NCBI GenBank assembly: GCA_003450735.1
Contig: DMEZ01000035.1
Coordinates: 32,204 to 68,854, forward strand
Length of the DNA: 36,651 nt
Reading direction: 5' to 3'
Source: Elusimicrobiota bacterium
Lineage (GTDB): Bacteria > Elusimicrobiota > Elusimicrobia > UBA1565
The notes under the pieces were generated by a model, which was given only the letters and a program-made list of their open reading frames with translations, ran no database searches and was not told where the DNA came from. Within the stretch, counting starts at the first letter, position 1. Each line of letters opens with the position of its first letter. Positions 14,168 through 21,660 of this stretch are shown piece after piece. The translations under genes were made by a program, and so were the position numbers.

Positions 14168-15234
14168 CACGGATCCTCATGGCGGCGTTCTTCTCCCTGG
14201 CGGCCGCCGCGGCCGCTCAGCAGCCCGAGTTCCAGGACGTCAAGGTCAAGGCGGGGGACACGCTCTGGAGCATCTCCAACAAGTATCTCAAGAACCCCAA
14301 GCTCTGGAACGAGATCCTGAAGCACAACAAGATGCCGACCTCCGATCCGACGGTCCCCCTTCCTGGCATGACCTTGAAGGTGCCCAAGGAGCTCATCAAG
14401 GAGGACCTGCGCTCGGCCGAGCTCATCCAGCTCGTCAAGAAGGTGCTCGCGCGCAAGAAGGACAAGGCCGACTGGGACGACGCGAGGCTCAAGCAGGAGC
14501 TCTACCACGGAGACGGCCTGCGCACGCTCGCCGATTCCCGGGCCGGCGTGCGCTTCTTCGGCGGCGGCATCCTGAGCGTGGACCCGAACTCCATGGCCAT
14601 CCTGAAGGCCCCGCGCAAGGAGGACCACGACCTCCAGCTCACGAGCGGCGGCGTCTACGCGACGAACACCCGCATCCGCACGCCCTCGGCCTACATCGTT
14701 CCCAAGAGCAAGGACTCGACCTACAAGACCAGCATCCAGAAAGACCTCACCACCAAGGTCGAGGTCTTCAAGGGCGCCGCCGAGGTCTCCGGCGGAGGCA
14801 AGACGATGGAGGTCTCGGCCGGCAAGTTCACCGACGTCCCCGTCGGGCGCGCCCCGGCCGCGCCGGTCAACATCCCGAACTTCGCCCAGCTTCAGGCCTC
14901 GGCTCCGCAGATCCAGGCCAGCGCGGCCAACGTCGACCTCATCTCCTCCAAGCAGACAGGCGTCGGGAACCAGGTCGCCGCGCCGGACATCAAGACCGCC
15001 CTGAACATCAAGAACCTGGAGGTCGGCATCCCCGTCGCGGCCTACCGCCTGCAGGTCTCCCAGACCCAGGGTTTCGAGAAGATGGCGCACGACAAGGTCT
15101 ACGACATCGACGAGCCGATGAATCTGGTGGCGGCGGGCCTGCGGGGGCGCTACTGGGTGCGGGTCGCCATCATCGATCTGCTCGGCTCGCAGGGCCGGTT
15201 CTCGGCGCCCCAGCAGGTCCAGATCGGCAAGTAG
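14164..15234 (+). CDS. Secreted LysM-domain protein with FecR-like region
   Basis: A 356-residue protein with a signal peptide (about 1-18, ending AAAAAAQQ). A LysM domain at about 26-72 (VKAGDTLWSISNKYLKNPKLW ... LPGMTLKVP) should bind peptidoglycan. After a Lys-rich linker, residues about 120-230 resemble the FecR beta-strand domain (RAGVRFFGGGILSVDPNSMA, KVEVFKGAAEVSGGGKTMEV). A C-terminal fibronectin-like strand region (AYRLQVSQTQGFEKM ... GRYWVRVAIIDLLGSQGRFS) follows. LysM plus FecR is a recurring architecture of cell-wall-attached proteins. The ATG overlaps the kinase stop (ATGA), so it could supply or be controlled by the kinase signal. Confidence 0.82.
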   Translation: MTRILMAAFFSLAAAAAAQQPEFQDVKVKAGDTLWSISNKYLKNPKLWNEILKHNKMPTSDPTVPLPGMTLKVPKELIKEDLRSAELIQLVKKVLARKKDKADWDDARLKQELYHGDGLRTLADSRAGVRFFGGGILSVDPNSMAILKAPRKEDHDLQLTSGGVYATNTRIRTPSAYIVPKSKDSTYKTSIQKDLTTKVEVFKGAAEVSGGGKTMEVSAGKFTDVPVGRAPAAPVNIPNFAQLQASAPQIQASAANVDLISSKQTGVGNQVAAPDIKTALNIKNLEVGIPVAAYRLQVSQTQGFEKMAHDKVYDIDEPMNLVAAGLRGRYWVRVAIIDLLGSQGRFSAPQQVQIGK

Positions 15235-15244
15235 TCCTCGGCAG

Positions 15245-15277
15245 CTACTGCTTCACGCTCAGGTAGAGCGCTTTCCC
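15245..15277 (-). repeat. Copy of the htrA 3' end (direct repeat, left)
   Basis: This 33-bp stretch matches the last 33 bases of the htrA gene (17583-17615) at 31 positions, including 22 identical bases in a row (15250-15271). On the minus strand it encodes GKALYLSVKQ and a stop, against GKALYLSVKL and a stop in HtrA. It begins one base after the stop of the 372-residue gene. The two copies bracket the three-gene island. Confidence 0.85.
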
Positions 15278-15278
15278 G

Positions 15279-16397
15279 TCATTCCTCGACGATGGTTACG
15301 AGCACCAGTGTGGCTGATCGGATGGCTCGCATCTTCTCCGCCGTCGGTCGGACACGCTCTATTTCCGCCTGCGCCAAGGCCCGGACGTGCGGAGCCTTCT
15401 CGAGCAGTGGAGCCGCTTCCTGGAGTTCGCGGGTGAGGATCTCGACTCGCTGATCGTCCAGGACGGCCTTGGCGTGGCGCAGCTGCCCGACTCGCGCCCA
15501 GGAGATGAGGCCGTCGATGCGCAGCATCCGCTTCGAGATCTCGGCGGAGGGCCGCTTCGAGAGGACGCCGAAGGTCTTCCCCTTGTCTCTGCCCCGGTCA
15601 CTGAAGCAGTCAGGCTCCTCGTAAGGCGATCCGAGGCTTCTGATGAGCTTCTCGATGGCCGGGCTCTTGGAAGAACCTCGGGGCACCTGATACTTCGCGC
15701 TGATTTTCGGCAGTTGGTCGCAAGCGGGATAGGGGGCGCGACGCCAAGGATTGAAGCCGTCGAATCGGCGATTCTGCTCTCTGCCCCGCTCAGGGGTCGA
15801 ATCCAGTTGCTTGTCGATGGCTGATGCGCATTCCGACCACTGCTCTGGGAGTCGTCGCATGAGCAATAGCGCCACAGTCGGAGCAGATGCGCGTTCGTGG
15901 GCGCTGATGAGCCTGTTCAGGGTCTGAAATTGGGCATCCAGCAGGCCCGCAAGCCCAGGGAGCGTTGATGAAGAGAGATGGAGCGGCTCCGCTTCCGTGC
16001 GCAGGTGGTCTCTCTTGTAGAAGAGCTCGGGATAATCGGGTATCGCGGGGCACTTGCTCCGATAGAACCCTATCTTCCCCAGCGCTTTGATTGAATCGAT
16101 CAGAGCCTCGACATCCTTTCTCGTCGTCTTGCAGTAGGTGAAAGCGCTCGATTCCTGGATGTCGGCGGTTTCGAAGGGGCATCGAGTGAGCTTGGCTCTT
16201 GCGGTATCGAGGTCGGGGGTCTCGATCAGGATGTCATGACGGCAGTAATCCATCGGGATGGCATAGCCTTTGCGCCAGAAATCCGTGGAAAGGTAATCGA
16301 ATTCTGCCGCATCCGCGCTCGTGGGATGTAGGGCGAAAAGAAACGACGCGAACAGGACGCTAAGGGACAAGCGGTGTCTTCGGCTGGGGCCTGGCAT
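15279..16397 (-). CDS. Secreted protein, three-member tandem family, member 3 (372 aa)
   Basis: It has a signal peptide (about 1-30, LSLSVLFASFLFALHPTSADA). The mature N-terminus starts like its two upstream neighbours: STDFWRKGYAIPMDYCRHDILIETPDLDTARAKL corresponds to the DGYWER...YxLxVxVxDxAKxxAE pattern of the other two. The rest is longer and carries extra cysteines (CRH, CPF, YCK, KCPA, ECAS, ACDQ, DCFS), suggesting disulfides, plus a C-terminal helical region. It overlaps the preceding gene by 38 bases, and its stop abuts the repeated htrA 3' end. Function unknown. Base composition is less GC-rich than the flanking genes. Confidence 0.7.
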   Translation of the reverse strand: MPGPSRRHRLSLSVLFASFLFALHPTSADAAEFDYLSTDFWRKGYAIPMDYCRHDILIETPDLDTARAKLTRCPFETADIQESSAFTYCKTTRKDVEALIDSIKALGKIGFYRSKCPAIPDYPELFYKRDHLRTEAEPLHLSSSTLPGLAGLLDAQFQTLNRLISAHERASAPTVALLLMRRLPEQWSECASAIDKQLDSTPERGREQNRRFDGFNPWRRAPYPACDQLPKISAKYQVPRGSSKSPAIEKLIRSLGSPYEEPDCFSDRGRDKGKTFGVLSKRPSAEISKRMLRIDGLISWARVGQLRHAKAVLDDQRVEILTRELQEAAPLLEKAPHVRALAQAEIERVRPTAEKMRAIRSATLVLVTIVEE

Positions 16398-17007
16398 CCC
16401 CGCCCTTCTCCGGCTCTTCCTTGAGGATCTGGATGGTGATGGTCGCGATGTTCTCCATCGCCTTGATCGCGTCCTGAGCCAGCTTGAGACGCTTGAGCTT
16501 GGACTCCAGAAGGGAGCGCGACACGGGCATCGTCTTGAGTTTCTCTCCGGATTCCTTCTTCTCCCTCTCGATCCATCCGATGCGCTCCTGGAGTTCCTTC
16601 GCCTGAGGGGCGCCGTAGGGAGTGTTCACCGAGTAAGTGGTGAGGCGGCCGATGTCCAGCAGTTTCTTGGCCACGGCGGCGGCCTTGGATACCGGCATCT
16701 GGTATGCCAACGTATACGCCATGCGAGCCCGCACGCCGCCGGCATCCATTGGCGACATGGCGAGAGGGTGCTCGTTGAAGCTGGTCAGTTTGGCCTCGGA
16801 GTCCTTGTCCTTGAACAGCCGTTCGATCTCCGCGCGGGTCTTCGCTGGGTCGGCCACGGCGACGGACAAACTGTACATGGTCGAAGCGCGGCCGTAGGCC
16901 GCTCCGTCGCGGTCCCAATATCCATCGGGAAAATCCGCCTCGAGAGGCGAGGCGGGCGCCGCGAACAGGGGGGAGACAAGAAGGGACAACAGGATCGTTG
17001 CGGTCAT
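16360..17007 (-). CDS. Secreted protein, three-member tandem family, member 2 (215 aa)
   Basis: It has a signal peptide (MTATILLSLLVSPLFA), then FPDGYWDRDGAAYGRASTMY and a beta-alpha unit (SLSVAVADPAKTRAEIERLF). A strand (MAYTLAYQMPVSKAAAVAKKLLDIGRL) and a long helical pair (QAKELQERIGWIEREKKESGE, LLESKLKRLKLAQDAIKAME) follow. This order, paired alpha/beta units then a coiled coil, resembles the periplasmic part of DUF4349-type proteins, but without their final transmembrane helix. The start overlaps the stop of the 189-residue paralog as ATGA. Function unknown. Confidence 0.72.
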   Translation of the reverse strand: MTATILLSLLVSPLFAAPASPLEADFPDGYWDRDGAAYGRASTMYSLSVAVADPAKTRAEIERLFKDKDSEAKLTSFNEHPLAMSPMDAGGVRARMAYTLAYQMPVSKAAAVAKKLLDIGRLTTYSVNTPYGAPQAKELQERIGWIEREKKESGEKLKTMPVSRSLLESKLKRLKLAQDAIKAMENIATITIQILKEEPEKGGDARPQPKTPLVP

Positions 17008-17573
17008 GGGCGCTTCTCCTCAGGCGACGCCTGGATCAACTGCAGATTGACCGATGCGCGTCCAATCGCGGCCTGGTAGGTGTCCCTGGACTGTTTGAGG
17101 CGTTTGAGCAGGGAATTCATGAGATGCGACGCGATCGGCATCTCGGAGAGGGTCGAGGCGTTGGCGGCGATCTCGGCGGAGAGGTCCTTGATCTTCTGCT
17201 CGAGCTCCAGGATGGTGGACTTCTGGGTCTGGGCCTGCGAGTTGTAGGATTGCAAATCGCCGAGGTCGAAGAGTTTCTTGACCGACTTTCCCGCTTTGGT
17301 GGAATCCATGGTGAAGCTCAGGCTTTTCATCGGGTTTCCGTTGCTCGTGCCCATCCCGCTGCCTCCCGATGAGACCGCCCCGGCTTGGGTCAAGAGGCGG
17401 ACCGCTTCCGCTTCCGCTTTGGCGATGTCCTTGACCTTGAGATTGACCTGGTAATAGACCGCGCTCTGCGAGAAGCCGTAACCGCGTTCCCAGTAGCCGT
17501 CCGGATACTTGTCCGGTGCAGCCGAGGCCGGGGATGAAGCTAGAGCCATGCACATCGCCAAGTGGGCAATCAT
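17004..17573 (-). CDS. Secreted protein, three-member tandem family, member 1 (189 aa)
   Basis: It has a short signal peptide (MIAHLAMCMALASSPASA), then KYPDGYWERGYGFSQSAVYY and YQVNLKVKDIAKAEAEAVRLLTQAGAV. After these come a Gly/Ser loop, SLSFTMDSTKAGKSVKKLFDLGDLQSY, a coiled coil (STILELEQKIKDLSAEIAAN) and a second helix. The layout matches the next gene closely and resembles DUF4349-type periplasmic domains. The ATG follows AGGGGGG at short spacing. It begins 10 bases after the htrA stop, so it is probably the first gene of the island to be read through from htrA. Function unknown. Confidence 0.73.
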   Translation of the reverse strand: MIAHLAMCMALASSPASAAPDKYPDGYWERGYGFSQSAVYYQVNLKVKDIAKAEAEAVRLLTQAGAVSSGGSGMGTSNGNPMKSLSFTMDSTKAGKSVKKLFDLGDLQSYNSQAQTQKSTILELEQKIKDLSAEIAANASTLSEMPIASHLMNSLLKRLKQSRDTYQAAIGRASVNLQLIQASPEEKRP

Positions 17574-17582
17574 AATTCCCCC

Positions 17583-17615
17583 CTACAGCTTCACGCTCAG
17601 GTAGAGCGCCTTCCC
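17583..17615 (-). repeat. htrA 3' end (direct repeat, right)
   Basis: This is the in-gene copy of the 33-bp repeat, covering the htrA stop codon and the last ten codons. The partner at 15245-15277 differs at two positions and is in the same orientation. The distance between copies is 2,338 bp, and the interval holds only the three related secreted genes. Confidence 0.85.
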
Positions 17616-18977
17616 CCGACGAACCACGTCGAAGACCATGCCGCGGCGCAGGTCGGCGGCCGCCACGGCCGACTGGATGTCCTCCAGCGAGGCCACCTCA
17701 TGGCCGTCCACGCCCCGCACGAGGTCCCCCTTCTTGAGCGTCCCGAAGAGGGGCGAACTCGGCTCGACGCTGGAGACCCGAATGCCGCCTTTCGACCGCT
17801 CGAAGACCGCCCCCTCCCAGGTGAGCAGGGCGGCGGCGCTGTTCGTTTCTTCCTCTTCCGGCGGGGCCGGGCGCTGGGCCGGCTCCTGGGAGTCGGGGCG
17901 CTTGCCGATGCGCACGCTCAGGGTCTGGGCGGCGCCCTTGCGGACGATGCCCAGCGGGACCTGAGTGCCGGGGCGGATGCGGGTGATTCGGGCGACGAGG
18001 TCCTGGGGGCTCTGCACCGGCTTGCCGTCGAGAGCGACGATGGCGTCGCCCCGGCGCAGGCCCGCCTCCTGGGCGGGCCCGCCCGGCATGACCGCGCTGA
18101 CGATCACCCCGTCCGCCGAGGGCAGGTTGAAGCGGCGCATGATGAGATCATCCACCGGCGCGGCCTCGACTCCGAGCCAGCCCAGGGGGCTCTGGCGGCC
18201 GGCCAGCAGATACTCGAGGGCCAGCTTGATCTCGTTGGAGGCGATGGCGAAGCCGATGCCCGCGGAGGCGCCGGAAGGCGAGAAGATGGCGGTGTTGACC
18301 CCGATGACCTCGCCGTCGAGGTTGAGGAGGGGCCCGCCGGAGTTGCCCTGGTTGATGGCGGCGTCGGTCTGGATCAGGTTCCGGTAGGGCCGCCCCTCGA
18401 TGGAGAGAGACTGGCGCACGGCGGAGACCACGCCGACGGTCAGGGTCTGTTCGAGCGAGAAGGGGGAACCGATGGCGACGGCCCACTCCCCGACCCGCAC
18501 CTTGTCGGAGTCGGCGAGGCGGAGGAAGGGGAACCGGCGCTTGGCCTGGACCTGCACCACCGCGAGGTCGAGGTTCGGGTCGCGGCCCACGACCGTTCCC
18601 GGCAGGCTCTCTTCCTTGCCCTCGGGGCTGGTCAGCGTGACCTTGATCTCGGTCGCGTCGCGCACCACGTGGTCGTTGGTGATCACGTGCCCGGAGGGGT
18701 CGAAGAGGAAGCCCGAGCCCACGCCGCCGGTGCGGTGCGTGTAGACTTTCGGCCGGGTGGGCTGGCCGTAGAACTGCCCGAAGAGGTCGTCGGGGGCTCC
18801 GAAGTAGTAATTGGGCTGGACGAGGTACTGCTCTTCACGCACCGTCGAGATGTTCACCACGGCCGGCTTGGCCGACTTGGCCAGGGCGGCGAACTCATCC
18901 TGCAGGGTCCGCGCCACGGAGCCTTGCGCCGCCGAGGCGGGCAGGGCGAGGGAGAACATCAAGAGAGCGGCGTTCAT
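17583..18977 (-). CDS. HtrA/Deg-family periplasmic serine protease, two PDZ domains
   Basis: A 464-residue protein with a signal peptide (1-16), a trypsin-like domain and two PDZ domains, the full length of a DegP/DegQ-type quality-control protease. The catalytic triad is intact: H103 in TNDHVV, D137 in NLDLAV and S213 in GNSGGP. PDZ1 spans about 262-360 and PDZ2 about 395-464; the linker between them is Pro/Glu-rich. There is no long LA-loop insertion beyond the short YYFGAPDDLFGQFY segment. The ATG overlaps the stop of the GH57-like gene (ATGA), placing it in the radical SAM-CBM48-GH57 operon. The 3' end is duplicated at 15245. Confidence 0.95.
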   Translation of the reverse strand: MNAALLMFSLALPASAAQGSVARTLQDEFAALAKSAKPAVVNISTVREEQYLVQPNYYFGAPDDLFGQFYGQPTRPKVYTHRTGGVGSGFLFDPSGHVITNDHVVRDATEIKVTLTSPEGKEESLPGTVVGRDPNLDLAVVQVQAKRRFPFLRLADSDKVRVGEWAVAIGSPFSLEQTLTVGVVSAVRQSLSIEGRPYRNLIQTDAAINQGNSGGPLLNLDGEVIGVNTAIFSPSGASAGIGFAIASNEIKLALEYLLAGRQSPLGWLGVEAAPVDDLIMRRFNLPSADGVIVSAVMPGGPAQEAGLRRGDAIVALDGKPVQSPQDLVARITRIRPGTQVPLGIVRKGAAQTLSVRIGKRPDSQEPAQRPAPPEEEETNSAAALLTWEGAVFERSKGGIRVSSVEPSSPLFGTLKKGDLVRGVDGHEVASLEDIQSAVAAADLRRGMVFDVVRRGKALYLSVKL

Positions 18978-20548
18978 GGGCGTACTCCTTGGCCCTTGAG
19001 GCGGAGGGCCGAGTAACGGCGGTAGCGGGCGTCTCCGGGGGCGGTCTTCCTCTGGGGGGAGGCGACGGCGAGCACGTCGAATGGCGCGTCGGGGCCGCGC
19101 ATCAGCAGGGCCGCGTAGCCCCAGGCCGCGGGGTTGCCGCGCAGGCGCGCGCGGGGAACGCTCACGCGGACATCGCCCTCGCGCGGGTCGCCCGAGACGC
19201 GGGGCTTGTCGAGGACGACGTTGCCCTGCCCGGGGATGAAGCGGTAGAGCACGGCGCGGTCTTCGGAGAGGGTCAGGGCGTACTCCCAGGCGTCCGCGGC
19301 GTTCAGGAAGGAGGCTCTGCCCGGCAGGAGGTCGATGGAACCCGCTCCGGAGCGGTGGTTGATATCCATGTAGACGTCGAGCGAGGCGCCGGCGGGGACC
19401 GACGAGCGGAGGGTCAGCTCGAAGGCCACCGCGTCCTTGTCCCAGCTGACGAGGAGGCTCTTCAGCAGGCCTTCCGGCGCGTTGTCCTGGGGGAGCTCGA
19501 ACCAGAGGCGGTTCCCGTCCCGGCCGCTCACGATGGCCGCCGGCTCCGAGTCCGGCTCCGGGACGTCCCCGGGTTCGCTCTTCTGGGCCAGGCCGCCGGG
19601 AGCGCTGAGCCCGAGGAGGCGATAGACCTTCTTGAGCCTCGTCGAAAGCTCACGCTTGTCGAGCTCGGAGGGCGGGCTTCGGTAGAACCGGGAATCCTGG
19701 GCGGCGTAGAGCGCGGCCACGGCCTTGTCCAGCACGCTCAGGCTGGCCCGCCCCGAATTCTGGTACTGCGTGAGGGCCTCGGCCGCCTGGGCGTAAAGGT
19801 CCCAGGCGGTTTTGCGGCCGGGATCTTCCGCCCAGCCTTCCAGGGGACCGGTCCAGGCGGGCCAGGGCCCCGTCGAGGCGTCGACCGCGCTCTCAGCGGC
19901 GCGCTCGGCTGTCTCGGAGGCGGTCGCGGTGCAGCGCTCCGCTCCCGCCGGGAGTTCTCTCGTGAGCGGGTCCAGGAGGTAGACGGCCGGGTCGGCCGTG
20001 GGCAGGAGCAGGAGCCTGCCGCTGCGCTGCCACGGGGCCGAGGAAAACTCCTGGTAGTCCCCCACGGAGACCCATCTCAGGCCCTGCGAAGACGCGAGGC
20101 CCGCCAGGCCCTGGGAGAACGCTCCGCCGCCCGAAACCAGCCCCTTGGGGGGCGCTCCGAAGACCTTCTGGTGGCGCTGCTTGGCCAGGACGATCCGCGA
20201 GACCGCGTCCTCCGGCCTGAGCGATGCGATGAGCGGGAGGAGCGGGTCTCCCGGGATGCGCAAAGCCAGCTCGATGCGGCCCTTGGACGCCCATTCGGAC
20301 AGGCGCGCGGAGTCGTCGACCGCGTCGGGAGCGACCGCGAGGGTGGGCCTCAGCGCGGAGTACTGTTCCAGCAGGTCGGCCACGGCGTCGGCGCGCAGGG
20401 GCCCGGCGGGAGCCCAGAGCACCGCGCAGGAGGCGGGAGGGGCTTCCCCGAGGAGGTCTTCCGTCCCCAGGTCGGAGGCCTCCTCCGCGCCGAAGGCGCT
20501 GAGGGCGGCGGAGCCTAGGAGGAGCGCGGCCAGGGCCCTAGCGGACAT
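18974..20548 (-). CDS. Secreted GH57-like protein, probably catalytically inactive, with glucodextranase-type C-domain
   Basis: A 524-residue exported protein (signal peptide MSARALAALLLGSAALSAFG). Residues about 35-190 look like a reduced GH57/deacetylase-type barrel (RPTLAVAPDA, KGRIELALRIPGDPLLPLI, LRWVSVGDYQEF). Residues about 230-325 keep the helical tail typical of GH57 proteins: GPLEGWAEDPGRKTAWDLY, DKAVAALYAAQDSRFY and LKKVYRLLGLSAP. Residues about 350-515 resemble the glucodextranase C-terminal domain (DVYMDINHRSGAGSIDLLPG, ADAWEYALTLS). The GH57 HQPxY and GExxH catalytic motifs are not visible, so I read it as a binding or pseudoenzyme protein. It overlaps the CBM48 gene by 11 bases. 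Confidence 0.7.
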   Translation of the reverse strand: MSARALAALLLGSAALSAFGAEEASDLGTEDLLGEAPPASCAVLWAPAGPLRADAVADLLEQYSALRPTLAVAPDAVDDSARLSEWASKGRIELALRIPGDPLLPLIASLRPEDAVSRIVLAKQRHQKVFGAPPKGLVSGGGAFSQGLAGLASSQGLRWVSVGDYQEFSSAPWQRSGRLLLLPTADPAVYLLDPLTRELPAGAERCTATASETAERAAESAVDASTGPWPAWTGPLEGWAEDPGRKTAWDLYAQAAEALTQYQNSGRASLSVLDKAVAALYAAQDSRFYRSPPSELDKRELSTRLKKVYRLLGLSAPGGLAQKSEPGDVPEPDSEPAAIVSGRDGNRLWFELPQDNAPEGLLKSLLVSWDKDAVAFELTLRSSVPAGASLDVYMDINHRSGAGSIDLLPGRASFLNAADAWEYALTLSEDRAVLYRFIPGQGNVVLDKPRVSGDPREGDVRVSVPRARLRGNPAAWGYAALLMRGPDAPFDVLAVASPQRKTAPGDARYRRYSALRLKGQGVRP

Positions 20549-20999
20549 GCAGGATGGAGACCTCTCGGCCGTCCACGACGGCTTTCTCCGGCAGCTTGGG
20601 ATCCGGGACCCAGGCTCCGTCGCGCTCGAAAGCGTACTCGTAGCGTCCCGGGGGGAGCGGGACGATGACCCGCCAGAACCGGCCCTTGCGGGCCATCGGA
20701 AGCAGCTGGGGCTGCCACTGGTTGAAGTTCCCGGCCAGACGCACCGAGCGGGCCTTGGAGTCCAGCAGGGAGAACTCGACGAAGCGGATGTCCGGGGGCG
20801 GCTCGTCGTCGAGGGAATCCCGGACGGGGACGCGCCGGACCTGGCTCGGCTTGAGCGTTCCGGGCTGCCAGCCGGTCACGAAGCGGTAGTAGTCGCGGGA
20901 CTTTTCCAGGATGAGGGCCGAGGGGACCGCGGCCAGGGCGAACGCGCTCAACGCCAGCAGCCAGAACATCCACTTCGCGCGCGCGCTGACGTCGCTCAT
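20538..20999 (-). CDS. Membrane-anchored CBM48/glycogen-binding-domain protein
   Basis: A 153-residue protein with an N-terminal transmembrane anchor (about 10-30, MFWLLALSAFALAAVPSALI) and a spacer. Residues about 68-150 are a CBM48/AMPK-type glycogen-binding domain: VEFSLLDSKARSVRLAGNFN, NQWQPQLLPMARKGRFWRV, LPPGRYEYAFERDGAWVPDP. The family's alpha-glucan-binding features (GxFNxW, G-x-YEY) are present. It lies between the radical SAM gene (adjacent, TAGATG) and the GH57-like gene (11-base overlap), pointing to a shared role with an alpha-glucan or similar glycan at the envelope. No enzyme domain is attached. Confidence 0.82.
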   Translation of the reverse strand: MSDVSARAKWMFWLLALSAFALAAVPSALILEKSRDYYRFVTGWQPGTLKPSQVRRVPVRDSLDDEPPPDIRFVEFSLLDSKARSVRLAGNFNQWQPQLLPMARKGRFWRVIVPLPPGRYEYAFERDGAWVPDPKLPEKAVVDGREVSILHVR

Positions 21000-21632
21000 C
21001 TACCGCTCTTCATACGCGTCCAGGTAGGCGCGGGGCGCGAAGCCGGCGCCCAGCGTCCGGGCCAGCCTGCGGCAGGCCTCGACGTCCGCCCCCGGCCGCT
21101 CGACCGCGGTGGCCTGGGTGTCGGGGATGCGCCTCGCGCAGTCCCGGATGAATCCCAGCACCGACTCGAAGCCCCGTTCGCGGTACTCCGGCAGGGGCCG
21201 CATGATGCGGGCCCATTCCGCCGGGTCCGCGGTGTTGAGGCTGATGCGGACCGCGTCGAGCCGCCCTTGCAGCTCCGGCGCGATGGGCCGGCCGTTGACG
21301 AGGTCCCCCAGGCCGACCGTGTTCAGCCTCAGCCGGAGGCCGGGCAGGAGACGGCGCAGCTCCCCGCAGACTTCGAGCAGCTCCGGCAGGCGGCAGGTCG
21401 GCTCCCCGTAGCCGCAGAACACCGCTTCGGAGAAGGGGGAGGCGCGGCGCTCCGTCTCGACGGCGCCGAGGATGTCGGAGACGGAGGGCTCCTGGGGGCC
21501 GAGCCGCAGGTCGCTGCCCCGGAAGCGCATGTCCCAGCCGCGCTTGATGCAGAACTCGCAGGCCGTCGGGCAGCGGTTGGTGATGTTGAGGTAGAGCGCG
21601 CCCCTGTAGCGGTAGGCGATGCTCGCGTTCAT
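21000..21632 (-). CDS. Radical SAM protein, TatD-linked type
   Basis: A 210-residue radical SAM enzyme with the [4Fe-4S] motif C21-C25-C28 (NRCPTACEFCIK), the glycine-rich FCGYGEPTCRLPELLE, and RLNTVGLGDLVNGRPIAPEL. Length and these motifs match the family annotated as TatD-associated radical SAM proteins, whose reaction is unknown to me. No tatD gene is present in the window. I took the ATG at 21632 (MNASIAYRYRGALYLN), which aligns with the usual family start; ATGs at 21650 and 21695 are in frame. An AT-rich -10-like block lies just upstream and is shared with the divergent gene. Confidence 0.85.
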   Translation of the reverse strand: MNASIAYRYRGALYLNITNRCPTACEFCIKRGWDMRFRGSDLRLGPQEPSVSDILGAVETERRASPFSEAVFCGYGEPTCRLPELLEVCGELRRLLPGLRLRLNTVGLGDLVNGRPIAPELQGRLDAVRISLNTADPAEWARIMRPLPEYRERGFESVLGFIRDCARRIPDTQATAVERPGADVEACRRLARTLGAGFAPRAYLDAYEER

Positions 21633-21660
21633 GGGGGAATAATATATCATACCCTCCCCG
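21633..21660. promoter_or_regulatory. Very short divergent promoter region
   Basis: Only 28 bp separate the divergent ATGs of the radical SAM and CoA-binding genes. The middle is AATAATATATCATA, giving a -10-like element on each strand (TATATT on minus, TAATAT/TATATC on plus) 6-14 bases before each ATG. Neither gene has a normally spaced Shine-Dalgarno sequence. Any -35 elements would lie inside the opposite coding sequence. Both transcripts are likely leaderless or nearly so. Confidence 0.5.

Noticed and set aside
15234..15279. Intrinsic terminator between the convergent LysM and secreted genes
   Set aside because: AGTAG/CTACT can pair across ten bases, but there is no run of T on either strand.
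17562..19016. Long plus-strand frame opposite htrA
   Set aside because: The htrA frame has an intact catalytic triad and two PDZ domains; the antisense frame has Asp/Arg/Gly-rich noise.
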